Position numbers and translations under genes: made by a program. A DNA stretch of 37,382 nucleotides from an uncultured Clostridia bacterium (GTDB lineage: Bacteria > Bacillota > Clostridia > Oscillospirales > Acutalibacteraceae): assembly GCA_937907605.1 (NCBI GenBank), contig CALCYI010000019.1, positions 1 through 37,382 on the forward strand, given 5' to 3'. Shown here one piece after another: positions 1-8,789 of this stretch. The notes beneath the pieces were generated by a model. That model did not search any database, had not been told where the DNA came from, and worked only from the letters and a program-made list of their open reading frames with translations. How positions within the stretch are numbered: position 1 is the stretch's first letter; each line of letters starts with the position of its first letter.

Positions 1-30
1 AAAAATAAAAATAGAATAACAAATTCAAAT

Positions 31-2169
31 ATGAACTTAATAATAACAAATAATTTAAATCCTCCAGTAACTCCCAAGAGAAATCTTTCCATAATAAAAA
101 ATATAATAGAAACACCTTATGAACGAGTCTTATTTATTATTCAAGAAACTCTTAATTCATTGAACCTTTCATCCAAAATTCAATCTAAACTTTTCAATGA
201 CCTCCAATGGGCTTTGAAAATAATAAAGAGCAGAATGCTTTATTCCTATGAAATAAAAGAGAAAGACTATGTAGCTGAAATGTCAAGGAATGACCCAGAC
301 TTTAAACAATTTGTCGACTTCGTTCGGCAATATAATGAGCAAATGATTGAAATGAAAAAGAAAAATAATTATATAAATAATGAACTGCTTCAGAAGCCTT
401 CGTTTAAGTTAAAGAGGCAAATGAATAATAATCAGAGAATTTATTTGAGTAATAAAAGGTTGGATTATAGAGATATTGAAACAAAGAAAAAGATAATTAT
501 AAATTGTATGAATAAAGAAACTAATGAACTTCCAAGAAATAAAACTCCTAAAACTACTGTTAAAAATGATAATAGTAATGAAAAGAATAATAATCATATC
601 AATACTGGAAGTATACCTTTAGATAAAAATATCAATTTTTTTGAGTCTCCTTTAATCATTAATAATAAAAGAAGAATGAATAATTTGAAATTTAGTTTAA
701 ACAATGATATTGGACTTTTTAACAATTATGAAAATTACAGTGTAAATAGATTCAAAAAGAATAACAGATATAACCAAATAAATTCTTTAAATCTTTTAGG
801 TAGGATAAATTCCAATTTATCTAATGACACAAATAATTCCTCACTTAATTATATTAATAAGGCCAACAAATTTCTGAACTTAAATGGTGAAACCAAATTA
901 ATCCAAAATCATAAAATGTTCAAAAAGACATCAAAAAGTTACATGCAAAAACTAAAAATGAGTGAAAGAGAAAATTTCGAATATGAAACGCTCAATAAAA
1001 ATTCTAGCATATATATTGACCACTTATTAAAAATATATAATTATGACCCTAAACAAATAACAAATATAGAATTTAACATTTTTGAACTAAAAAAAATAGT
1101 GGGGCAAAATAACGTATTGCCTTTAATGGGAGGGGTAATCCTAGAAACATTCGGATTAAAGAACGAGAAAATAATCAATGTTAATAAATTAGAAGCATTT
1201 CTAAATTCAGTAAGTAGTCAATATCTTCCGACTACTTTATACCATAACAACATGCACGGGGCTGATGTATGCCAATCGATATGTCTCTATTTTTTAAATA
1301 GCAACGCGGAAAAAATATTCCAAACAACGGTTTTAGATTTATTAAGTATTTTAATCGCGTCTTTAGGTCACGATTTAGGCCATCCTGGATTAAACAACAA
1401 TTTTCATATTAACGCCAGAACAGAATTAGCCTTGACTTATAATGACACTTCTTGTTTGGAAAATTTCCATTGCTCGAAATTGTTTAATATTTTAAAAAAA
1501 GACGAAACGAACATTTTCGAGGTATTAAGTGTAAATGAATTTAAAGATATAAGAAAAAGAATGATATCAGAAATCCTGGCAACTGATATATTTTTCCATA
1601 AAAAAATAATATCAACAACCCAGTCTATAGTACCAAGGATAAAGCCGGATAAATTCGAGTTCATCAGCCAAGATAAAGAATCGATAAAAGCAGAACAGCA
1701 AACTCTTTTAGATTATCTTATCCACTCGGCTGATTTAGGCCATAATTCAAAGTTATTCAGGATTTCAATAAAATGGGTAGAACTTCTCTCTGAGGAATTT
1801 TGGTTGCAAGGTGATAAAGAAAAATCTCTCGGAATTAGCGTTTCATTCCTTTGTGACAGAGCTGATACAAATGTCCCAAAAGGACAAGTCAATTTTTTGA
1901 AAGGTTTTATCTTACCTACATTTGACCTCATGGCTTCGATGTTTCCTGGGCTTCATTTCACTGTTGATAATGTTTTGAATAATATAAAAGAATGGCAAAA
2001 GTTAGCAGATGAAAATAGACAAAGGGGTTGGACTCCGAAAAAAATTAATAAAGAAGATGAAAAGGATTTGATTAAAAGCAATAATAAAACTTATAAATTA
2101 GGAGGGGGATTTGGTAATAAATTACCCAATGATTTTAAAGATAGTGTTTTAAGAAAAAATAGTCAATGA
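31..2169 (+). CDS. Class I cyclic-nucleotide phosphodiesterase (eukaryotic PDEase_I), protist
   Basis: The protein would hydrolyse cAMP and/or cGMP to the 5'-monophosphate. Its C-terminal half has the class I PDE signature in order: YHNNMHGADV near residue 404 (family HNxxHxxD metal ligands), GHDLGHPGLNN near residue 446, IHSADLGHNSK near residue 568 (second metal-binding Asp region) and EEFWLQGDKE near residue 590. After these comes CDRADTNVPKGQVNF, which carries the invariant Gln that contacts the purine. The first ~330 residues are Asn/Lys-rich low complexity with no recognised domain and no GAF or membrane segment. The gene is uninterrupted and ends in TGA. Base composition is far more AT-rich than anything from 3120 to 34500. 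The family is eukaryotic, so this is protist DNA; a ciliate is plausible but not proven. Nucleotide specificity cannot be read from the sequence. Confidence 0.9.
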   Translation: MNLIITNNLNPPVTPKRNLSIIKNIIETPYERVLFIIQETLNSLNLSSKIQSKLFNDLQWALKIIKSRMLYSYEIKEKDYVAEMSRNDPDFKQFVDFVRQYNEQMIEMKKKNNYINNELLQKPSFKLKRQMNNNQRIYLSNKRLDYRDIETKKKIIINCMNKETNELPRNKTPKTTVKNDNSNEKNNNHINTGSIPLDKNINFFESPLIINNKRRMNNLKFSLNNDIGLFNNYENYSVNRFKKNNRYNQINSLNLLGRINSNLSNDTNNSSLNYINKANKFLNLNGETKLIQNHKMFKKTSKSYMQKLKMSERENFEYETLNKNSSIYIDHLLKIYNYDPKQITNIEFNIFELKKIVGQNNVLPLMGGVILETFGLKNEKIINVNKLEAFLNSVSSQYLPTTLYHNNMHGADVCQSICLYFLNSNAEKIFQTTVLDLLSILIASLGHDLGHPGLNNNFHINARTELALTYNDTSCLENFHCSKLFNILKKDETNIFEVLSVNEFKDIRKRMISEILATDIFFHKKIISTTQSIVPRIKPDKFEFISQDKESIKAEQQTLLDYLIHSADLGHNSKLFRISIKWVELLSEEFWLQGDKEKSLGISVSFLCDRADTNVPKGQVNFLKGFILPTFDLMASMFPGLHFTVDNVLNNIKEWQKLADENRQRGWTPKKINKEDEKDLIKSNNKTYKLGGGFGNKLPNDFKDSVLRKNSQ

Positions 2170-2215
2170 AACGAAATATTGAATATTAAAAAATAATCTC
2201 TTTTTTTGTGAAATA

Positions 2216-3112
2216 ATGAATGATATATCAAAATTGCTTCAATTATTGAAATATAATTTTGAAGATACTAGAACGTTTCCTGATAAAAATAATGTTGAAA
2301 CACCAAGAGGAATAATATGCCAAATTCAGATTGTTTTTTCTATATTTTCAGATTTTGGTTGTTTATTAGGAACTTTATTACTATCCCTTAGAACAAATGA
2401 TGTTATTAAAAATAAGAAAAGATGTTTTAATAATAGAATTGCTCGATTCTTATCAATTTTTTTAATTGCTGTGATTTCAATAATAGCTGCTTTAATTTTC
2501 TTATTTATTGATAGAAGTCTTACTCATGATGTTTACGGATTTAAATATGATCTAAGAGATAGGTGTAATTATTGGTGTTGGTTGGAGCATAGATTAAGTA
2601 CTATTTGCTATGCATTTTATTTTATTATTCTCGTTTTAAATATAATAATAGCTTGCAAGAATTATTATTTTTTAAAAAAAAGTTATACAAAATTAATGAG
2701 CGAATGTGCTCCTTTACTTACAAAATCTAATAATCCAGATTTTTCAAAAGAAAATAATGACAAAGATAATATAGATTCAGATTATAAAATAGGTAAAACT
2801 AGAGATATGTCACTTGTGGATCAAGAAAGAATTGCTAAGATTGAAATAATGAAATTGAAATTTTCAATTTATCCATTCATAACTATTATTATTTGGTCCC
2901 TTTCAACTTTATATAGAGTTATTGATGATTTCATAATGTTTGATGTTGATATGGTCACTAGTGATGAATCAGCGAATAAGGAAAAAGATTTATTCGATCG
3001 ACATTATGGATTACAAACTTTTGTAGAAATAATATTAGTATTTCATACAATTTTATCAGCGTTCAGAGGTATGTTATATGCATTTTCTTTTATTATATTA
3101 GTGTATTTTTGA
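2216..3112 (+). CDS. cAMP-receptor-like seven-helix receptor fragment (TM3-TM7 part), protist
   Basis: This is a 298-aa membrane protein with hydrophobic segments at about residues 33-58, 76-98, 127-155, 215-238 and 267-298, and a hydrophilic loop at about 157-212. CQIQ at residues 35-38 resembles the start of TM3 in Dictyostelium CAR-type receptors. WCW at 120-122 before the next helix and SAFRGMLYAF in the last segment resemble TM5 and TM7 of the same group. On that reading TM1 and TM2 are missing at the N terminus, so the gene is 5'-incomplete or has unseen upstream exons. Only 46 bases separate it from the phosphodiesterase stop. The TGA stop overlaps the point where the DNA changes to bacterial, so the true C terminus may be lost. 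The receptor call rests on pattern resemblance, not on a search; another multi-pass protein is possible. Confidence 0.5.
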   Translation: MNDISKLLQLLKYNFEDTRTFPDKNNVETPRGIICQIQIVFSIFSDFGCLLGTLLLSLRTNDVIKNKKRCFNNRIARFLSIFLIAVISIIAALIFLFIDRSLTHDVYGFKYDLRDRCNYWCWLEHRLSTICYAFYFIILVLNIIIACKNYYFLKKSYTKLMSECAPLLTKSNNPDFSKENNDKDNIDSDYKIGKTRDMSLVDQERIAKIEIMKLKFSIYPFITIIIWSLSTLYRVIDDFIMFDVDMVTSDESANKEKDLFDRHYGLQTFVEIILVFHTILSAFRGMLYAFSFIILVYF

Positions 3113-3114
3113 TC
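3111..3114. other. Junction 1: protist to bacterial DNA
   Basis: AT-rich protist coding sequence runs up to about 3110. From 3115 onward the sequence is GC-richer, and a bacterial ribosome-binding site and the xpt gene start within 25 bases. GATC sits exactly at the change (3111-3114). It is a four-base restriction site, so it could reflect ligation of digested ends, but four bases can match by chance. Confidence 0.75.
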
Positions 3115-3135
3115 TTAGGTGCGGCGGTGATTCAA

Positions 3136-3714
3136 GTGGAACTCCTTAAGAAAAAGATATTAGCCGAGGGCGAGGTATACGAGGGCAATATCTTAAAAGT
3201 AGACTGTTTTCTGAATCATCAGATAGACTGCGTCTTTCTTGCGGAAATAGGCAAAGAATTTCATAGGCTTTTTGAAAATGAGGGCGTTAACAAAATTCTG
3301 ACGATTGAAGCATCGGGCATAGCCATAGGTGCGTTTGTCGCTCAGGAATTTGGATGCCCTTTAGTTTTTGCCAAAAAGACTAAGACTAAGAATATCGCGG
3401 GCGACGTTTATACGACCCCCGTTGAAAGCTTCACCCACGGCACGACCTACGACATTATGGTTTCAAAGCGCTTTCTCGGCAAGGGCGACAGAGTGCTAAT
3501 TATCGACGACTTCCTTGCCGTCGGCAACGCGCTCAAGGGCTTAATCGAGCTCGTTAAGCAGAGCGGAGCGGAGCTTGCGGGCTGCGGCACGGTAATCGAA
3601 AAGGGTTACCAGCACGGCGGAGACTCGCTCAGGGAGAAGGGCATAAAGGTTGAAAGTCTTGCGATAATCGAGTCAATGGACGCGAAAACGGGCGAGGTTA
3701 CGTTCAGGGATTAA
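3136..3714 (+). CDS. xpt: Xanthine phosphoribosyltransferase
   Basis: Xpt converts xanthine plus PRPP to XMP in cytoplasmic purine salvage. The 192-aa product matches the family length. Visible family blocks are NILKVDCFLNHQID, KILTIEASGIAI, VFAKKTK, the PRPP-binding loop VLIIDDFLAVGNALKG and the C-terminal GIKVESLAIIESM. The chosen start is GTG at 3136, giving VELLKKKIL, which aligns with the usual MELL/MKLL start; GGTGAT lies 5 bases upstream. GTG at 3127 is an in-frame alternative behind AGGTG. Nucleoside uptake genes and hpt follow on the same strand. In Firmicutes xpt is often under a guanine riboswitch; here nothing remains of the upstream region because the contig changes source at about 3111. 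Confidence 0.93.
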   Translation: MELLKKKILAEGEVYEGNILKVDCFLNHQIDCVFLAEIGKEFHRLFENEGVNKILTIEASGIAIGAFVAQEFGCPLVFAKKTKTKNIAGDVYTTPVESFTHGTTYDIMVSKRFLGKGDRVLIIDDFLAVGNALKGLIELVKQSGAELAGCGTVIEKGYQHGGDSLREKGIKVESLAIIESMDAKTGEVTFRD

Positions 3715-3740
3715 GGTTTTAGGTTTTAGGTTATTAAGGC
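3713..3740 (+). repeat. Short TTTTAGG-type direct repeats in intergenic spacer
   Basis: The spacer after xpt repeats GGTTTTAGG and GGTTATTAAGG. A similar run lies at 17022-17050 before lacZ. The function is unknown; it looks like slipped-strand expansion of spacer DNA. Confidence 0.5.
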
Positions 3741-3788
3741 GAAAGCCTAAGTAATATATAAAAATTATTTTTTTGGAGGGAAAGACCA

Positions 3789-5015
3789 ATGAGAAATTCA
3801 AAGAAAATTGTTGCGATTATCCTTGCAGTTCTTCTTGCAGTAGCAGGCATTTTTGTAGCTTGCTCAAAGAAGCCCGCAGGCGAGGGCGACGACACCACAG
3901 CTCCCGCAGCAGCAGACTTCAAGGTAGGTTTCATCTGCTTACACGATGAGAACTCAACCTATGACAAGAACTTCATCGACGCAGCAAAAGAGGCTTGTAA
4001 GAACCTCGGCCTCAGCGACGAGCAGGTTATCATTAAGACCGGTATCGGCGAAGACGAAAGCTGCCTTAACACAGCTCTTGACCTTGTTGACCAGGGTTGC
4101 GGTTACGTATTTGCTGACTCCTTCGGCCACGAATCATACATGATCGAGGCTGCAAAGGCTAAGCCGGAAGTACAGTTCTGCCACGCTACAGGTACAAAGG
4201 CGCACACAGAAAAGCTCGCTAACTATCACAATGCATTCGCTTCTATCTACGAAGGCAGATACCTTGCAGGCGTTGCTGCAGGTCTCAAGCTCAACGAGAT
4301 GATCGAAGCCGGCAAGATCACTGCTGAAGAGGCTAAGATTGGTTACGTAGGCGCATTCCCGTATGCAGAGGTTAAGTCAGGCTACACTTCCTTCTTCCTC
4401 GGCGCAAGAAGCATCTGCCCGAGCGCTACAATGGAAGTTAAGTTCACAAACTCCTGGTATGACGAAGCTCTTGAGAAGGAAGCTGCAAACACCCTTATCA
4501 ACAACAAGTGCGTTCTTATCAGCCAGCACGCTGACTCAATGGGCGCTCCGACCGCTTGTGAGGCTGCAGGCGTTCCCGACGTTTCCTATAACGGCTCAAC
4601 CAAGGACGCATGCCCGAACACCTTCATTGTATCTTCAAGAATCAACTGGGTTCCTTACTTCGAGTATTCAATCACGGCTGCTATGAAGGGCGAAGCTATC
4701 GACACTGACTGGACAGGTACAATCGACACCGGTTCCGTTGTTCTTACCGACGTTAACGAGCAGGCTGCTGCTGCAGGTACTCAGGAGAAGATCGACGAGG
4801 TTAAGGCTGACCTTCAGGCAGGCAAGATTCACGTATTCGCTACCGATTCCTTCACCGTTGGCGGCAAGGCTCTTGATTCTTATCAGGCAGACGTTGACGA
4901 TATGGGCGACTTCGTTCCCGAGACTGAGGTTATTAAGGACGGTTACTTTGCAGAGTCAGAGTTCAGATCAGCTCCTTATTTCGACATCGATATCGACGGT
5001 ATCACAATTCTTTAA
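3789..5015 (+). CDS. BMP-family nucleoside-binding lipoprotein (ABC importer)
   Basis: This is the extracytoplasmic substrate-binding subunit of a nucleoside ABC importer. It starts with a lipoprotein signal peptide: Lys at 5-6, a hydrophobic core at 7-22 and lipobox VAC with Cys25 as the lipid-anchored residue, followed by an Asp/Thr/Ala-rich linker. The mature part has BMP/PnrA features: KVGFICLHDENSTYDKNF, a DQGCGYVFADSFGHE block and the stretch around HNAFASIYEGRYLAGVAAG. At 408 aa it is slightly longer than typical BMP proteins. A GGAGGG ribosome site lies 9 bases before the ATG. ATPase and two permease genes follow directly. The usual ligands are purine nucleosides, which fits xpt and hpt on either side. 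Confidence 0.92.
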   Translation: MRNSKKIVAIILAVLLAVAGIFVACSKKPAGEGDDTTAPAAADFKVGFICLHDENSTYDKNFIDAAKEACKNLGLSDEQVIIKTGIGEDESCLNTALDLVDQGCGYVFADSFGHESYMIEAAKAKPEVQFCHATGTKAHTEKLANYHNAFASIYEGRYLAGVAAGLKLNEMIEAGKITAEEAKIGYVGAFPYAEVKSGYTSFFLGARSICPSATMEVKFTNSWYDEALEKEAANTLINNKCVLISQHADSMGAPTACEAAGVPDVSYNGSTKDACPNTFIVSSRINWVPYFEYSITAAMKGEAIDTDWTGTIDTGSVVLTDVNEQAAAAGTQEKIDEVKADLQAGKIHVFATDSFTVGGKALDSYQADVDDMGDFVPETEVIKDGYFAESEFRSAPYFDIDIDGITIL

Positions 5016-5035
5016 TCATTAGATTATTTTAAAAT

Positions 5036-5061
5036 CCGTGACCGTGGAAACGCGGTCACGG
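5036..5061 (+). terminator. GAAA-tetraloop hairpin between the binding protein and the ATPase
   Basis: An 11-bp stem (5036-5046 with 5051-5061, one G-U pair) closes a GAAA tetraloop. No run of T follows, so it is more likely an mRNA-stabilising or partial attenuation hairpin than a full terminator. That placement would let the lipoprotein be made in excess over the ATPase and permeases, a common arrangement in ABC importers. Confidence 0.65.
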
Positions 5062-5102
5062 TAATTTAATTTTAAAGCAACGAAAACGAACGGAGGTACA
5101 AT

Positions 5103-6650
5103 ATGGAAAAAACCTCATATGCGCTCGAATTAAAGGGCATTACAAAGACCTTTGGCTCAATTGTTGCCAACAAGGACGTCGACCTGCAGGTAAAGCACGG
5201 CGAAATCCTTGCAATACTCGGCGAAAACGGCTCGGGTAAAACGACGCTTATGAATATGGTGTCGGGTATCTACTTCCCCGATGAGGGACAGATTTTTGTG
5301 AATGGCGAGGAGGTTGTTATCCGCTCGCCCAAGGACGCATTTAAATATAAAATAGGTATGATACACCAGCATTTCAAGCTTGTTGATGTATTTACGGCAA
5401 CGGAAAATATTGTGCTCGGCATTGAGGATTCGGGGAAATACAATATTAAGAATGCCGAAAAACGAGTTAAGGAAATTACCGATAAATACGGATTTCAGAT
5501 AGATTTAAGCAAAAAGATTTACGAGATGTCCGTCTCCGAAAAGCAGACGGTTGAAATTATCAAGGTGCTTTACAGGGGCGCGGATATTCTTATTCTTGAC
5601 GAGCCGACGGCAGTGCTTACGCCGCAGGAGACGAGGAAGCTTTTCGACGTGCTCCGCAATATGAAAAAGGACAACAAAACGGTTATCATCATAACCCATA
5701 AGCTCCACGAGGTGCTCGAAATTTCGGACAGAGTTACGATTCTGCGCAAGGGCGAATACGTTGATACCGTTAACACCGCCGAGGCTACCGAGCAGTCGCT
5801 GACCGAGGGTATGGTGGGCGAAAAGGTTTCGCTCAATATTGAGCGTAAGGACCCCGTTGACCCTGAGGTAAGGCTCGTTGTAAAGAGATTAAACGTAAAG
5901 GACAGGGACGGCTCAAATGCGCTGACGGACGTAAGCTTCAGCGTAAAGAGCGGCGAAATACTCGGTATAGCGGGTATTTCGGGCTCGGGACAGAAGGAGC
6001 TGCTTGAAAGTATCGCAGGACTTCAGAAATGCGAAAAGGGCTCGAGCATACTCTATACTGACTCCGACGACGTTGAGCAGCAGCTCGTCGGAAAATCCCC
6101 TAGGGAAATCAGAAAGCTCGGCGTTGCGATGTCCTTCGTACCCGAGGACAGACTCGGAATGGGACTCGTCGGCAATATGGACATTACCGACAATATGATG
6201 CTGCGCTCCTATAAAAGCGGCAGGGGAGAGTTCCTCGACAGGAAGAAGCCTAAAAAGCTCGCAGAGGATATAATAGAGGAGCTTGAGGTTGTAACGCCGG
6301 GCACGAGTACCCCCGTAAGACGCCTCTCGGGCGGTAACGTTCAAAAGGTGCTTGTAGGGCGTGAAATTGCGCTTGAGCCGAGAGTGCTTATGGTAGCGTA
6401 TCCCGTAAGAGGACTTGACATTAACTCGTCATATATGATTTATAACCTTCTCAATAAGCAGAAGGAGGAGGGCGTTTCGATTATCTTCGTCGGCGAGGAC
6501 CTTGACGTTCTCGTAGAGCTTTGCGACAGGATTATGGTGCTCAATTCGGGAAGAATTACGGGTATAGTCGACGGCAGAACGGCTAAAAAGGAAGAGCTCG
6601 GACTGCTTATGACAAAGAGTACACACAAGGAGGATGAGGCAAATGGCTGA
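5103..6650 (+). CDS. Nucleoside ABC importer ATPase with two nucleotide-binding domains
   Basis: This is the energising subunit of the BMP-type nucleoside importer. Two ABC domains sit in one 515-aa chain. Domain 1 has Walker A GENGSGKTT near residue 40, a signature region MSVSEKQTVEI near 142 and Walker B ILILDEPTAVLTP near 162. Domain 2 has the degenerate Walker A GISGSGQKE near 292, signature LSGGNVQK near 406 and Walker B-like VLMVAYPVRGLD near 426. A degenerate second site is normal for RbsA/NupO-type ATPases. It is preceded by GGAGG and overlaps the next gene by 8 bases, so translation is probably coupled. Confidence 0.93.
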   Translation: MEKTSYALELKGITKTFGSIVANKDVDLQVKHGEILAILGENGSGKTTLMNMVSGIYFPDEGQIFVNGEEVVIRSPKDAFKYKIGMIHQHFKLVDVFTATENIVLGIEDSGKYNIKNAEKRVKEITDKYGFQIDLSKKIYEMSVSEKQTVEIIKVLYRGADILILDEPTAVLTPQETRKLFDVLRNMKKDNKTVIIITHKLHEVLEISDRVTILRKGEYVDTVNTAEATEQSLTEGMVGEKVSLNIERKDPVDPEVRLVVKRLNVKDRDGSNALTDVSFSVKSGEILGIAGISGSGQKELLESIAGLQKCEKGSSILYTDSDDVEQQLVGKSPREIRKLGVAMSFVPEDRLGMGLVGNMDITDNMMLRSYKSGRGEFLDRKKPKKLAEDIIEELEVVTPGTSTPVRRLSGGNVQKVLVGREIALEPRVLMVAYPVRGLDINSSYMIYNLLNKQKEEGVSIIFVGEDLDVLVELCDRIMVLNSGRITGIVDGRTAKKEELGLLMTKSTHKEDEANG

Positions 6651-7749
6651 AAAAAATAAGGCTCGCGAGCCGCTCTTTCATATTGTAAAGCGCGCCTCAA
6701 TCCCCTCGCTTAACGCGTGGCTCATAAGGATCGGCGCGGTAGTTGCGGCGCTTATCGTATGCGCGCTGCTTACGATGTTTATAACCCACCAGAACCCGAT
6801 AAGCGTTTACGGTACGATGATTAAGGGCTCCTTCGGAAGCTCAAGACGTTTCTGGATGATGCTTCAGAACCTTGCGATGCTACTTTGCGTATCCCTTGCG
6901 GTAACTCCGGCGTTTAAAATGCGCTTCTGGAATATCGGCGCCGAGGGACAGGTGCTTATCGGCGGACTTGCTTCCGCTGCGTGTATGATTCTCCTCGGCG
7001 GCAAGCTCCCGAACGGACTGCTTATAATCGTAATGATTATCTCCAGTATACTTGCGGGCGCAATCTGGGCGATTATCCCCGCGGTATTCAAGGCGGAATT
7101 CAACACTAATGAAACGCTCTTTACCCTTATGATGAACTACGTGGGAATACAGCTCGTATCCTACTTTACTATCGTATGGGAAAACCCGAAGGGCTCGGGA
7201 CAAATAGGCATTATCAACCAGGCAACCCACGCGGGCTGGTTCCCTAAAATCGGTCAGTTTGACTACCTGCTTAACGTAATTATCGTATTCGCGCTCACTA
7301 TCGCTATGTATATCTACCTTAAGTATAGCAAGCACGGCTACGAGCTTGCCGTAGTCGGTGAGAGCGAAAACACGGCGCGCTATATCGGCGTTAACGTTAA
7401 AAAGGTAATACTCCGCACGATGTTCCTTTCTGGCGCAATCTGCGGTATTGCGGGACTTCTTCTCGTAGGCTCGACCTCCTATACAATCTCTACTAAAACC
7501 GCGGGCGGACGAGGCTTTACCGCTATTATGGTAAGCTGGCTTGCAAAATTCAATCCGATATATATGATACTCACGGCGTTCCTTCTTGCCTTCCTTGAAA
7601 GAGGCGCTAACGAAATCGCCACGGTTTACGGACTTGACCAGGCGTTCTCGGATATTCTGACGGGTATAATATTGTTCTTCATTATCGGTTGCGAATTCTT
7701 TATTAACTATGAGTTAAAATTTCATCACGCGCATAAGGAGGTAAAGTAA
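6643..7749 (+). CDS. Nucleoside ABC importer permease 1
   Basis: This is a membrane permease of the BPD_transp_2 (RbsC/NupP-like) family with about eight to ten hydrophobic segments. The family block FWNIGAEGQVLIGG lies near residue 90, followed by NETLFTLMMNY and YELAVVGESENTARYIGVN, the cytoplasmic coupling region. The start chosen is ATG 6643, giving 368 aa, because AAGGAGG lies 9 bases upstream; the in-frame ATG at 6634 touches that ribosome site and is unlikely. The start lies inside the end of the ATPase gene. It pairs with the second permease, which begins two bases after this stop. Confidence 0.92.
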   Translation: MAEKNKAREPLFHIVKRASIPSLNAWLIRIGAVVAALIVCALLTMFITHQNPISVYGTMIKGSFGSSRRFWMMLQNLAMLLCVSLAVTPAFKMRFWNIGAEGQVLIGGLASAACMILLGGKLPNGLLIIVMIISSILAGAIWAIIPAVFKAEFNTNETLFTLMMNYVGIQLVSYFTIVWENPKGSGQIGIINQATHAGWFPKIGQFDYLLNVIIVFALTIAMYIYLKYSKHGYELAVVGESENTARYIGVNVKKVILRTMFLSGAICGIAGLLLVGSTSYTISTKTAGGRGFTAIMVSWLAKFNPIYMILTAFLLAFLERGANEIATVYGLDQAFSDILTGIILFFIIGCEFFINYELKFHHAHKEVK

Positions 7750-7750
7750 T

Positions 7751-8752
7751 ATGGTATCAGCTACGGTTATCGCTTTCCTCCAGAGAGCAGTTGTACAGGG
7801 CGTTCCGCTCCTCTACGGCTCAACGGGTGAAATCTTAACTGAAAAATCGGGTAACCTCAACCTCGGTATTCCCGGTATTATGTATATGGGCGGTATCAGC
7901 GGCGTTATCGGCGCGTTCCTTTACGAGAATGCTCTTAAGCAGAGCGGCGGCGACGCAAACGCCTTTCTTTCAATCTTTATTCCGCTCATTTCGTCAGTAA
8001 TAGGCTCGCTGCTTGCAGGCTTCATTTACTGCTTCCTCACCGTAACGCTCAGGGCTAACCAGAACGTAACGGGTCTTGCGCTCACCACCTTCGGCGTGGG
8101 CTTCGGTAACTTCTTCGGCGCGTCTCTCGTAAAGATTACGGGCTCTGAGATTCCGTCCATCGCGCTTTCAAAGACGAGCGCCTTCTTTACAAAGAAGCTA
8201 CCCTTCGCAGCTACAACGGGCTGGTTCGGAAAGGTGTTCCTCTCCTACGGCTTCCTCGCGTACGCGGCGATAATCATTGCGATTGCCTGCGCCATCTTCC
8301 TTACGAGGACGAGGGGCGGACTTCATCTCCGCGCAGTAGGCGAAAATCCCGCAACCGCCGACGCAGCGGGTATTAACGTAAACCGTTCAAAATACCTTGC
8401 AACCTGTATCGGTTCCGTTATTGCGGGACTTGGCGGGCTCTATTACGTAATGGACTACGCCAACGGTGTATGGTCGAACGAGGGCTTCGGCGACAGAGGC
8501 TGGCTTGCAATCGCGCTCGTTATCTTCGCAATCTGGCGCCCGAACCTCGGCATATTCGGTTCAATCCTCTTCGGCGGACTCTATATCGTATTCCTCTTTA
8601 TTCCTCACCTTTCCTTAAGGTCGCAGGAGCTCTTTAAAATGCTTCCGTATGTTGTAACGATTATTGTTCTTGTTATGGTAAGTGTAAGAAAGAAGAAGGA
8701 AAACCAGCCGCCCGAGGCGCTCGGACTTTCCTATTTCAGAGAAGAAAGATAA
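7751..8752 (+). CDS. Nucleoside ABC importer permease 2
   Basis: This is the second permease of the same importer, 333 aa, also BPD_transp_2. It shows the typical LTEKSGNLNLGIPGIMYMGG start block near residue 27, the NVTGLALTTFGVGF stretch and the LHLRAVGENPATADAAGIN coupling loop near residue 196. A ribosome site GGAGG lies inside the end of permease 1. The predicted complex is one lipoprotein, a double-domain ATPase and this permease pair. Substrate specificity is inferred from the BMP-type binding protein and the flanking purine phosphoribosyltransferases. Confidence 0.92.
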   Translation: MVSATVIAFLQRAVVQGVPLLYGSTGEILTEKSGNLNLGIPGIMYMGGISGVIGAFLYENALKQSGGDANAFLSIFIPLISSVIGSLLAGFIYCFLTVTLRANQNVTGLALTTFGVGFGNFFGASLVKITGSEIPSIALSKTSAFFTKKLPFAATTGWFGKVFLSYGFLAYAAIIIAIACAIFLTRTRGGLHLRAVGENPATADAAGINVNRSKYLATCIGSVIAGLGGLYYVMDYANGVWSNEGFGDRGWLAIALVIFAIWRPNLGIFGSILFGGLYIVFLFIPHLSLRSQELFKMLPYVVTIIVLVMVSVRKKKENQPPEALGLSYFREER

Positions 8753-8789
8753 ATACAATTCGGAATTCGGAATTACACAAGGTGATATT

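Noticed and set aside
3100..3136. Purine riboswitch before xpt
   Set aside because: Only about 20 bases of bacterial DNA precede the gene; no room for an aptamer.
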